Part shown: one piece after another, positions 1-5,888 of the stretch
Numbering within the stretch: the stretch's first letter is position 1
Layout of the letters: every line of letters starts with the position of its first letter
Origin: Actinomycetota bacterium
Lineage (GTDB): Bacteria; Actinomycetota; Acidimicrobiia; Acidimicrobiales; Microtrichaceae
DNA: 6,844 bases
Direction of reading: 5' to 3'
NCBI GenBank assembly: GCA_018268735.1
Contig: JAFDWA010000084.1
Location: 1-6,844 of the forward strand
The notes under the pieces: model-generated
What the model was told of the DNA's origin: nothing
Databases searched by the model: none
What the model saw: only the letters and a program-made list of their open reading frames with translations
Translations under genes and position numbers: made by a program

Positions 1-1293
1 GCCCACCCACTGGACGTTGTGGCGCCGGTCGGCCGCGACCACGTCGTACTCGCGGTCGTTGGTCCGGTTCCACCATGCACCCACCAACTCGGAACCAGCG
101 AAGCGGTCGCTCTGGCTGGCCGCGAGGCGGTTCACGGCCCCATGGACCACCGTTTCGATCGCCCGGCCTCGCCAGGATGGGTAGTCGCGGGTGTAGCGGT
201 CGACTGCGAGGTCGGCTCTGCCTCGCTCGATGTGGGCAAGCTCAGGCGCACAGAAGCGGAACCAGAAGCGCAGGTACGGGTCAGAGATGCGGTACCTGCG
301 GCGACGCGAGCGTGGCGTCTCTCCCACCGGCACGTCGATCGAGATCATCCGCTTGGCCTGCAGAGGTTCCAGCGCTCGAGTGACCTGGGTGCCCGCTGCC
401 TTGTCGTCACCGCCGAGCCGAGCCGCAGCAGTGGTGAACGTGGCATGGCCCACTTCGACTGCGCCGATCGCCTCCAACACCGTCCGTGCCGATTCCGCGT
501 CACGGAGCTCCGAGAACAACACTCGTTGGCCGATGACGACCAGCGGTGAAGAATCGTCGATCAGCTGACTCCGCACGAACTTCTCCGCGCTGCGGTGACG
601 GGCGGCCTCGGTGACCAGACGGGGGTAGCCACCGGTGGCCAGGTAGACGTCGAGCAGGTCGACGGGGTCACGCTCGGCGCCGCATGCCTCGGCCACGCCG
701 GCGGGAGAGAGGGGCCGGATGGACCGCTCAAGGCATCGTCCGTAGAGCGGGCGGTCGTGTCCGGTGAGTTGCTCCATCATCGCCATATCCGAGCCGACGA
801 GTATGAACAGGACCGGAAGTCGTTCGAGGGTCCGGTCCCACGCGCTTTGCAGCACGCCTTCGAGGGTGTCGTCAGTCTCAACCGCCCATGGGAACTCGTC
901 GAGCACCACAACGGCCTCGTGGTCACCGATCGCCAGTGCGAGGCGAGCGAACAGATCCGCCCATGAGGTGGCCGGGGCAGCGAAGGCGAGGTCTCGCTGA
1001 GCGAGCGGTGCTCGGGACGCATTCAGTTCCTGCATCACCGTCGCCATCTGGACGCCTGGGCCGGCGTTCTTCACCGCAGTGGTGAAGAGGTAGGGAACCC
1101 CTGCGCTCTCCACGAACTCGGTCAACAGGCGGGACTTGCCAGACTGGCGCCGTCCACGGATCGCCACCATTCGTCCTCGGCCGGTCCGTTGAACCTCGTC
1201 CAGATCCCCCTGAAGGAGGGCCAGTTCCGACTCGCGACCCCAGAACTCGCTCAGTGGGGGCCTTCCCCCTCGCCTCCCCTTCGCAACATTCAT
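1..1293 (-). CDS. P-loop ATPase with DUF234-type C-terminal region (3' end outside window)
   Basis: The reverse strand is open for 431 codons from an ATG at 1293 to the left edge, so the C-terminus is missing. The Walker A motif GRRQSGKS is at residues 47-54, Walker B VVVLDEFPW at 128-136, a sensor-like LFILVGSD at 162-169, and ATGGYPRLV at 219-226. These are the usual landmarks of the archaeal-type ATPase (ATPase_2/STAND-like) family. After a helical winged-helix-like middle part comes RYRISDPYLRFWFRF near 333-347, the hallmark of DUF234. A later WWNR...EYD stretch (407-417) resembles the degenerate PD-(D/E)XK nuclease-like end of this family. Members are common in mobile and accessory regions, and their cellular role is poorly defined. 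The ATG at 1293 is chosen because FWGRESEL, the normal family N-terminus, begins at residue 17 and a -10 box lies just upstream. The frame stays open further upstream without family similarity. Family call is firm; function is unknown. Confidence 0.9.
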   Translation of the reverse strand, partial: MNVAKGRRGGRPPLSEFWGRESELALLQGDLDEVQRTGRGRMVAIRGRRQSGKSRLLTEFVESAGVPYLFTTAVKNAGPGVQMATVMQELNASRAPLAQRDLAFAAPATSWADLFARLALAIGDHEAVVVLDEFPWAVETDDTLEGVLQSAWDRTLERLPVLFILVGSDMAMMEQLTGHDRPLYGRCLERSIRPLSPAGVAEACGAERDPVDLLDVYLATGGYPRLVTEAARHRSAEKFVRSQLIDDSSPLVVIGQRVLFSELRDAESARTVLEAIGAVEVGHATFTTAAARLGGDDKAAGTQVTRALEPLQAKRMISIDVPVGETPRSRRRRYRISDPYLRFWFRFCAPELAHIERGRADLAVDRYTRDYPSWRGRAIETVVHGAVNRLAASQSDRFAGSELVGAWWNRTNDREYDVVAADRRHNVQWVG

Positions 1294-1299
1294 GTTCGT

Positions 1300-1305
1300 A
1301 TCATA
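1300..1305 (-). promoter_or_regulatory. Candidate -10 box for the ATPase gene (leaderless start)
   Basis: Read on the minus strand, TATGAT (5 of 6 to the TATAAT consensus) ends 6 nt before the ATG at 1293, so transcription would begin at or next to the start codon. No Shine-Dalgarno sequence is seen ahead of that ATG, which agrees with a leaderless mRNA. The box sits inside a 9-bp inverted repeat, GTAT-N-ATAC (1298-1306), which could be a repressor site. No good -35 is visible at 16-18 bp. Confidence 0.45.
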
Positions 1306-1306
1306 C

Positions 1307-1608
1307 ACAGAGGCATCATCGAGGAGATGGGCGGGCCCGTCGAGCGCTCTGGCCGACGCCGCTGGGGTTCGAGCGTCGTCGATACCAAGGTGTCCACGGA
1401 CGGCTCGGCCTGGTGAGGTCGAGTACGCGACGGACACGCGCCCGACGCGGCGGCGTGGCTCACACGTAGGCGCCGTCGATGAAGGCTTCGGCGGCACCGT
1501 GCACCTCGTCGTAACGGTCCTCGGCGAGGAGGTCGTGAAACTTCCCGGATTGGCTTCCTAACAGGCTACCGGTACCCGCGCGGCCTGCAACGGCCTCACA
1601 GGTGCCGG
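1307..1608. other. Intergenic stretch between divergent genes, no convincing gene
   Basis: About 300 bp between the ATPase promoter and the tacA promoter. Both strands carry short GC-driven open frames, none with a recognisable domain or a ribosome site. The minus-strand frame feeding into the ATPase stays open here (for example from 1440 downward) but shows no family motif. The end of another minus-strand frame at 1460-1560 reads like a plausible acidic protein tail (see the separate entry). No tRNA, terminator or long repeat was found. Confidence 0.5.
1460..1560 (-). pseudogene. Possible 3' remnant of an unidentified gene
   Basis: On the minus strand the last 27 codons before a TGA at 1460-1462 encode a tail with ordinary protein composition (HDLLAEDRYDEVHGAAEAF and then IDGAYV). 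The frame continues upstream to a GTG at 1714 (84 codons in all), but that upstream part runs through the tacA promoter and the start of tacA and has an Arg/Thr/Val-rich composition typical of spurious frames. If anything is real here it is a decayed gene end left by a rearrangement between the ATPase and the toxin-antitoxin pair. I do not recognise the family; a chance frame is quite possible. Confidence 0.15.
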
Positions 1609-1648
1609 TTGTCGACGTCCACACTCGCACGTACGCTGTACGTACTTT
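1609..1648 (+). promoter_or_regulatory. Candidate promoter of the tacA-tacT operon
   Basis: TTGTCG at 1609-1614 (4 of 6 to TTGACA) is followed after 17 bp by TACGCT at 1632-1637, which keeps the conserved TA...T of a -10 box. A second possible -10, TACTTT, is at 1643-1648. Either would start a short 5' leader of about 20-30 nt ahead of the antitoxin ATG at 1675. The placement overlaps the repeat pair at 1629-1645, as expected for autoregulation. Assigned by eye. Confidence 0.45.
1629..1645. promoter_or_regulatory. Candidate antitoxin operator: two ACGTAC repeats 11 bp apart
   Basis: ACGTAC occurs at 1629-1634 and again at 1640-1645, exactly 11 bp apart, so about one helical turn on the same DNA face. 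Each copy lies in a small palindrome: CGTACG at 1630-1635 and GTACGTAC at 1638-1645. Ribbon-helix-helix antitoxins of the DUF1778 group bind short palindromic repeats over their own promoter, and this pair covers the likely -10. The geometry is seen directly; binding by the neighbouring antitoxin is inferred. Confidence 0.45.
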
Positions 1649-1663
1649 ACTGACTCGCAGAGC

Positions 1664-1667
1664 GAGG
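1664..1667 (+). promoter_or_regulatory. Ribosome binding site of tacA
   Basis: GAGG ends 7 nt before the ATG at 1675, a normal Shine-Dalgarno distance. It supports this ATG as the antitoxin start; the in-frame ATGs further in (the first at 1732) lie within the predicted DNA-binding domain. Confidence 0.6.
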
Positions 1668-1674
1668 TCCGACC

Positions 1675-1974
1675 ATGAACCCACGCGCGGCAACGCCTCC
1701 CTCCCGGGCACCACGGGACCAGCGGTTCAACATGCGGATGTCCGCGCAGCAGCGCCAGACGATCGCGTCGGCTGCCGCCGCTCTCGACAAGTCCGAGACG
1801 GACTTCATGTTGGAGGCCTCGGTGCACGAGGCCGAGCGGGTCCTGGCCGACCGCCGTTGGTTCGTGGTCGACGCTGAGGCCTGGGAGTCGTTCGACGCGA
1901 TGCTCGACGCCCCGGTTCCCTACGAGGAGGACCTGCGCGACCTGCTCGCGACCCCCACGGTGTTCGAGCAGTAG
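1675..1974 (+). CDS. tacA: DUF1778 (TacA-like) ribbon-helix-helix antitoxin
   Basis: A 99-residue protein of normal length for a DUF1778 antitoxin. After a disordered start, residues about 17-24 (QRFNMRMS) form the DNA-contacting beta strand. They are followed by helix A (AQQRQTIASAAAALD) and helix B (KSETDFMLEASVHEAERVL), which is the ribbon-helix-helix fold used for dimerisation and promoter binding. The C-terminal part, starting RRWFVVDAEAWESF and ending LLATPTVFEQ, matches the segment that wraps around and neutralises the partner acetyltransferase in this family. It lies 11 nt ahead of the GNAT toxin gene on the same strand, the standard antitoxin-first order. It is probably autoregulated through the repeats upstream, alone or with the toxin. 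The symbol is by family resemblance. Confidence 0.9.
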   Translation: MNPRAATPPSRAPRDQRFNMRMSAQQRQTIASAAAALDKSETDFMLEASVHEAERVLADRRWFVVDAEAWESFDAMLDAPVPYEEDLRDLLATPTVFEQ

Positions 1975-1985
1975 CGGACCGTTCG

Positions 1986-2519
1986 GTGGGGAGCGGAGGG
2001 AACGACTCGTCGCTCGTCGACCGTCCTGTCGCGTTGACGCGCAACCACGTGGTCGACAGCTTCGACAGCGGCGTCGCCGAACTCGATGACTGGCTCCGCA
2101 GGTACGGCTGGGTCAACCACGCGTCGGGCAACGCCCGGGTGTTCGTCGCTGCCCGAGACGACGCGGTCGTCGGCTACTACACGCTCTCGTCCGCCGGCGT
2201 CGCCCGGGAGCAGCTCCCCGCCGAGTTGAAGAAGGGCGGGGTGCCGACCCAGGTTCCATGCGTCCTGCTGGGCCGACTCGCGGTCGACCGGACAGCGCAG
2301 GGCGCCCACCTCGGCAGGAGCCTGCTGATCGACGCGCTCATCCGGGTTGCGCGCCTGTCCGACGACCTCGGAGTGAGGGCGCTGCTCATCCATGCTCGTG
2401 ACGAGGACGCCCGCGCGTGGTACCTGCACCAGGCGCGCACGTTCCAGCCGTCACCGACCGACCCGCTCCACCTGGTCCTGTCCATCAAGGAGCTCAGGCG
2501 GATTGCTGGCTCGACATGA
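1986..2519 (+). CDS. tacT: TacT-like GNAT acetyltransferase toxin
   Basis: A 177-residue GNAT protein paired with the DUF1778 antitoxin. Characterised TacT toxins acetylate the amino group of aminoacyl-tRNAs and so stop translation; that activity is inferred here from family. Diagnostic features are FDSGVAELDDWLRRYG near the N-terminus, the GYYTLSS strand, LGRLAVDR (95-102) leading into the acetyl-CoA loop, AWY with Tyr146 in the position of the catalytic tyrosine, and the family ending SPTDPLHLVLSIKEL. The loop reads QGAHLG (105-110), with His108 where most relatives have glycine (QGxGLG), a deviation worth noting. The GTG at 1986 is the first start after the antitoxin stop, but no clear ribosome site precedes it. 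A TTG at 2034, just before the conserved LTRNH..DSFDSG segment, is an alternative start. Translation is probably coupled to tacA. Confidence 0.9.
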   Translation: MGSGGNDSSLVDRPVALTRNHVVDSFDSGVAELDDWLRRYGWVNHASGNARVFVAARDDAVVGYYTLSSAGVAREQLPAELKKGGVPTQVPCVLLGRLAVDRTAQGAHLGRSLLIDALIRVARLSDDLGVRALLIHARDEDARAWYLHQARTFQPSPTDPLHLVLSIKELRRIAGST

Positions 2520-2590
2520 GCGCCCTTCCTGATCTCTGGGTGCACGCAGGAGCGGACACTCTCGGGGTCATCGTAGAGGACAGTTCGAGC

Positions 2591-2618
2591 TCCACAATCG
2601 ATGTGTGCCTTGTAAAAT
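2591..2618 (+). promoter_or_regulatory. Candidate promoter of fic (leaderless GTG start)
   Basis: TCCACA at 2591-2596 (4 of 6 to TTGACA), a 16-bp spacer, then TAAAAT at 2613-2618 (5 of 6 to TATAAT). The -10 ends 7 nt before a GTG at 2626, so the transcript would start at that codon. This short AT-rich patch stands out in the GC-rich surroundings. It suggests that fic is transcribed independently of the tacA-tacT pair and argues for the GTG at 2626 over the earlier in-frame GTG at 2605, which lies upstream of the -10. Confidence 0.55.
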
Positions 2619-2625
2619 AAGGGCC

Positions 2626-3870
2626 GTGACCACCCGCTTCGGGGACGAACCGAGGACCTATGAACGCACCCATCCCTGGCTGACGTTCTCAGCGAACCTC
2701 AACGCCCTCGGTCCGACCGCCTGGCTGCTGCTGGGCGAGGTCCACTCGAAGCTGCAGCACATCTCCGGTGTGCCCCTCCGCCCGGACATCAGCATGCGGC
2801 TGAACCAGATCTACCTGGCCAAGGGGGTGCATGCCACCACAGCCATCGAAGGCAACACGTTGACCGAGGAACAGGTCGACAGGATCATCGCGGACGACTT
2901 GAAGCTCCCTCCCTCCAAGGACTACCTCGAGCAGGAGGTCCGCAACGTCGTCGACGCCTGCAACCGAATCGTCGGCGAGGTTGCCTCAGGCAACCCGATT
3001 CCCCTGACGGTGGAGCGGATCGCTGCGTTCAACCTCGACGTGCTCCGAGACCTCGAGGTCGATGCCGCGGTCGTCCCCGGAGTGATCAGGACCGGTTCCG
3101 TGGTCGTGGGGAACGCGTACCGCGGGGCCCCCGCAGAAGACTGCGAGCTCCTCCTCCAACGGTTGTGCGACTGGCTCAACGGTCCCGAGTTCATCGCAGG
3201 CGAGAACGATCCGTACGCGTTCACGAAAGTCCTGATGAAGGCGGTGCTGGCGCACCTGTACGTGGCATGGATCCACCCCTTCAGAGATGGGAACGGCCGA
3301 ACGGCGCGACTGATCGAGTTCCAGGTCCTCGTCGAGTCCGGTGTGCCGCTCCCGGCGGCCCACCTGCTCTCCGACCACTACAACCTCACACGGGAGCGGT
3401 ACTACCGGGTGCTCGCGAGGAGCAGTCGACCGCCGTATCCGGTCACCGACTTCGTCGAGTACGCCCTGGCGGGACTGGTCGACGAGCTCAGGTTGCAGCT
3501 CGACCTCATCCGGACGAGCCAGCTCGACGTCACCTGGGAGAACTACATCCACGATCGGTTCCGTGATCAGGAGACCCCGGCGCGGCGGCGACAGAAGCAC
3601 CTCGTGCTCGACCTCCCACCAAGCGACTGGACGCCACGCTCGGAGATCCGGCGTGTCTCGGGGCGCATCTCCGAGGAGTACGCCGGGAAGGGAGCGAAGA
3701 CCATCACGCGCGACATCAACGCACTGCGTGAGATGGGTCTCATCCAGGTCTCACGGGAAGGGGTCAAGCCGAACCGCGGCCTCGTCGTTGCATTCCTCCC
3801 GGTCAGGGCCGATGGTCCGGTCGCCGCAGTCGACGTCGTCCTCCCCGACGGGTCCGATACCCACATGTAG
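2626..3870 (+). CDS. fic: Class II Fic protein (probable AMP-transferase) with C-terminal winged helix
   Basis: From the GTG at 2626 the protein has 414 residues. The Fic signature is complete: HPFRDGNGRTAR at 217-228, with catalytic His217, the phosphate-binding GNGR and the final arginine. The inhibitory motif [S/T]xxxE[G/N] is present near the N-terminus as TTAIEG (71-76, Glu75), ahead of the Fic core, which defines class II: the protein keeps its own activity in check and needs no separate antitoxin. PGVIRTGSVVVG with the following AYRGAP is the substrate-clamping flap region. Residues from about 325 on, including ARRRQKHLVLDLP, TITRDINALREMGLIQV and NRGLVVAFLP, form a DNA-binding-like winged helix. 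Fic enzymes transfer AMP from ATP to hydroxyl side chains of proteins; the target cannot be read here. An in-frame GTG at 2605 would add seven residues but lies upstream of the likely -10 box. It follows tacT by about 100 bp on the same strand. Confidence 0.93.
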   Translation: MTTRFGDEPRTYERTHPWLTFSANLNALGPTAWLLLGEVHSKLQHISGVPLRPDISMRLNQIYLAKGVHATTAIEGNTLTEEQVDRIIADDLKLPPSKDYLEQEVRNVVDACNRIVGEVASGNPIPLTVERIAAFNLDVLRDLEVDAAVVPGVIRTGSVVVGNAYRGAPAEDCELLLQRLCDWLNGPEFIAGENDPYAFTKVLMKAVLAHLYVAWIHPFRDGNGRTARLIEFQVLVESGVPLPAAHLLSDHYNLTRERYYRVLARSSRPPYPVTDFVEYALAGLVDELRLQLDLIRTSQLDVTWENYIHDRFRDQETPARRRQKHLVLDLPPSDWTPRSEIRRVSGRISEEYAGKGAKTITRDINALREMGLIQVSREGVKPNRGLVVAFLPVRADGPVAAVDVVLPDGSDTHM

Positions 3871-3882
3871 GCGTCGGACCCG
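3849..3882. terminator. Candidate hairpin between convergent genes
   Basis: CGGGTCCGA (3849-3857) and TCGGACCCG (3874-3882) form a perfect 9-bp stem with a 16-nt loop that contains the fic stop codon. It sits in the short gap between fic and the oppositely transcribed oxidoreductase gene, where a shared bidirectional terminator is expected. There is no T-tract on either side, so it would be a non-canonical hairpin as is common in actinobacteria. Confidence 0.45.
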
Positions 3883-3902
3883 GCCGGCGACCTGGCCTCG
3901 GC

Positions 3903-5888
3903 TCAGACCGGGCTGATGTCGACGCGGGCGTCGTGGAACACCGCACCGCCGATCGTGTGCTCCACGTCGGCCGGGGTCAGCGCGTTGGCGCTCAACCCGC
4001 CGGGCAGGTGCCGCCGCCACAGACCCTTCGGGATCGACACCACACCGGGGCGCAGCGACGGGTCCACCCGGGCCGGCATCACCAGCGTCGCGAGGTCGTT
4101 GAAGACCCTCACCTCGTCGCCGTCGCGGACCCCGCGTGCGGCGGCGTCGTCGGGGTGCACCGAGACCACCGCCGGCGGCGGGTCGTACTCGCCGAAGATC
4201 GAGTTGATCATGCGGGTCGACGCCGGGGTGATCAACGTCAGCGGATAGGTCGAGTCGAGCGGTCGATGGGTCGGCACCGGGTCGGGTCCCAGGCCGAGCA
4301 CCAGCCGCGCCCGACCGCCGTCGGGGATCGTCGTCGCAGGGTCCTCCGACGGGCCGAACTGGATCGTCCCGTCGGGACGGGTCGGCACCGGTCGCTCCGG
4401 CACCGGCGGGGGAGGCACCTGCTCGGGTGCGTAGCCGTCGAGGCCCAGAGCGGTGGCCAGTCCGGCAGCGACCTCGGCGTTGGTCCACGACTCGCCGACG
4501 GGTTCGATCACCGCACGGATCGGTGACGCGGCGTACGCGCCGTAGCCCACCGCGACGTCGCCGCCCTGCTCGAAGTACGTGGTGGCCGGCAGCACGACAT
4601 CCGCGAGCGCTGCGGTGTCGGTCATCACCTGGTCGTGCACGACGGTGAACAGGTCCTCGCGCTCCAGGCCGGCGATGACCGCCTGCTGATCCGGTGCCAT
4701 CACCGCCGGGTTCGCGCCTTGCACGACCAGGACCGTCACCGGCGGATCGGCGTGGCCGAGGTCGTGGCCGATGCGGTTCATGTTGAGCGTCCGCGCACGC
4801 GGCGGAGCGTCGGTCAACTCAGGCAGGGTGTCGGGCTCGGCCGCGGAGGACGTCGAGGAGATCACCCCGGCGCCTGGCCGGCCGAACTGGCCGGCCAGCA
4901 CCCACAGCCCGAGCGCGGCACGGATCCCGGACCCGCCGTTGCGGTTGCGTTCCATCCCCCACCCGATGCGCAGCATCCCCGGCCGTCGGCTCCCGACCAA
5001 CTGCGCCAGCTCGGTGATCGCAGCGGCGTCGACGCCGCACACCTCGGCCGCCCGCTCCGGCGACCATGCCCGGGCCGCGTCCAGGAACCCGTCGGCCCCC
5101 TCCGCGTTCGCGTCGCAGAACGTCCGGTCGACCAGCCCGAGCCGGTCGAGCTCCGCAGCGGTGGCCAGTGCGAGCACGTCGTCGGTGCCGGGGTGCACAG
5201 CGAGGTGCCGATCCGCTCGTGCCGCGGTCGGGGTGCGTCGCGGGTCGATCACGACGACTGCCGCGCCGCGTCGGCGTGCGTCGGTGAGCAGCGGTGTGAG
5301 GTGGGTGTTCGACGTCGACGGGTTGGCGCCCCAGATCACCACGAGGTCCGAGTGCGCGACGTCGAGCGGGTCCGCCGACGCCATGTTCGGGAACGTCGAG
5401 TGCCAGGCGATCGCGGCGGTGTAGGCGCAGATCGTGTGGGCGACCTCGGAGGTGCCGAGCTCGGCGAACAGCCGGTTCATCAGCCGATCGGAGAACGTCG
5501 GCGCGGAGGAGTTGTAGAGGAACGGCACCACGCTCGCCGGGCCGTGCCGATCGATCGCTCGGGTGATCTCCGCCGCGATCCGCTCCAGCGCCTCGTCCCA
5601 GCTGATCGACTCGAAGCGACCGGATCCCTTGGGGCCGGTGCGGGCCAGCGGTGTGAGCACCCGCTCCGGGGAGTGCACACGCCGAGCGGACTTGCGGACC
5701 TTTGCGCAGATCCATCCATCGGTGAGGGGGTTCGACTCGTCCGACGGCGCAGCGTCGATGTTGACGATCCTGGCGTCGGGGCCGTCGGGGTCCGAAACGG
5801 TGACCGACAGGGTGCAGGCGTCTGGGCAGTCCAACGGACACGCGGTGGTCACGCTCCGCGTGTCGACGAGTCGGTCGATCTGGGTCAC
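3903..5888 (-). CDS. Molybdopterin-dependent oxidoreductase (MopB/BisC-like)
   Basis: A 661-residue cytoplasmic-type member of the DMSO reductase/formate dehydrogenase superfamily, of normal length. Cys17, Cys21, Cys25 (CPLDCPDAC) and Cys61 (GWICAKVRK) supply a complete [4Fe-4S] site. Then follow the family blocks VHSPERVLTPL, GPKGSGRFESISWDEAL, VIWGANPSTSNTHL (about 183-196), a cofactor segment GWGMERNRNGGSG (about 310), VVQGANPAVM (about 385) and TTYFEQGGD (about 436). The C-terminal dinucleotide-binding domain runs from about residue 548 (YPLTLITP) to the end and includes VSVHPDDAAARGVRDGDEVRVF. No twin-arginine signal or membrane segment is visible, and no partner Fe-S or membrane subunit gene is in the window. 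The substrate cannot be told; relatives act on formate, oxidised sulfur/nitrogen compounds, and others. The GTG at 5888 is chosen because it overlaps the stop of the gene before it and places the Cys motif at the usual distance; a GTG at 5852 is an alternative. I could not assign the molybdenum ligand with confidence. Confidence 0.9.
   Translation of the reverse strand: MTQIDRLVDTRSVTTACPLDCPDACTLSVTVSDPDGPDARIVNIDAAPSDESNPLTDGWICAKVRKSARRVHSPERVLTPLARTGPKGSGRFESISWDEALERIAAEITRAIDRHGPASVVPFLYNSSAPTFSDRLMNRLFAELGTSEVAHTICAYTAAIAWHSTFPNMASADPLDVAHSDLVVIWGANPSTSNTHLTPLLTDARRRGAAVVVIDPRRTPTAARADRHLAVHPGTDDVLALATAAELDRLGLVDRTFCDANAEGADGFLDAARAWSPERAAEVCGVDAAAITELAQLVGSRRPGMLRIGWGMERNRNGGSGIRAALGLWVLAGQFGRPGAGVISSTSSAAEPDTLPELTDAPPRARTLNMNRIGHDLGHADPPVTVLVVQGANPAVMAPDQQAVIAGLEREDLFTVVHDQVMTDTAALADVVLPATTYFEQGGDVAVGYGAYAASPIRAVIEPVGESWTNAEVAAGLATALGLDGYAPEQVPPPPVPERPVPTRPDGTIQFGPSEDPATTIPDGGRARLVLGLGPDPVPTHRPLDSTYPLTLITPASTRMINSIFGEYDPPPAVVSVHPDDAAARGVRDGDEVRVFNDLATLVMPARVDPSLRPGVVSIPKGLWRRHLPGGLSANALTPADVEHTIGGAVFHDARVDISPV
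5885..5888 (-). other. GTGA start/stop overlap coupling two genes
   Basis: The acyltransferase TGA (5887-5885) overlaps the GTG (5888-5886) of the oxidoreductase, giving GTGA on the minus strand. This arrangement implies a shared mRNA and translational coupling. No strong Shine-Dalgarno precedes the GTG (the upstream bases read CTGGAACG), which fits translation by re-initiation. Confidence 0.75.

Noticed and set aside
19..549. Plus-strand frames of 102-176 codons over the left end
   Set aside because: They are antisense to the ATPase gene, whose opposite-strand motifs (DUF234 segment, WWNR) are unmistakable.
1364..1382. GGGGTTCGAGC resembling a tRNA T-arm
   Set aside because: The flanking bases do not form the required 5-bp T stem, and no acceptor, anticodon or CCA-end structure surrounds it.
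2417..2620. 67-codon plus-strand frame between tacT and fic as a possible small gene
   Set aside because: Most of it overlaps the conserved C-terminus of tacT in another frame, it runs through the fic promoter, and it shows no domain or ribosome site.
2626..3870. Need for a separate small Fic antitoxin
   Set aside because: The inhibitory TxxxEG motif is inside the protein (class II), and no small antitoxin gene lies directly upstream of fic.
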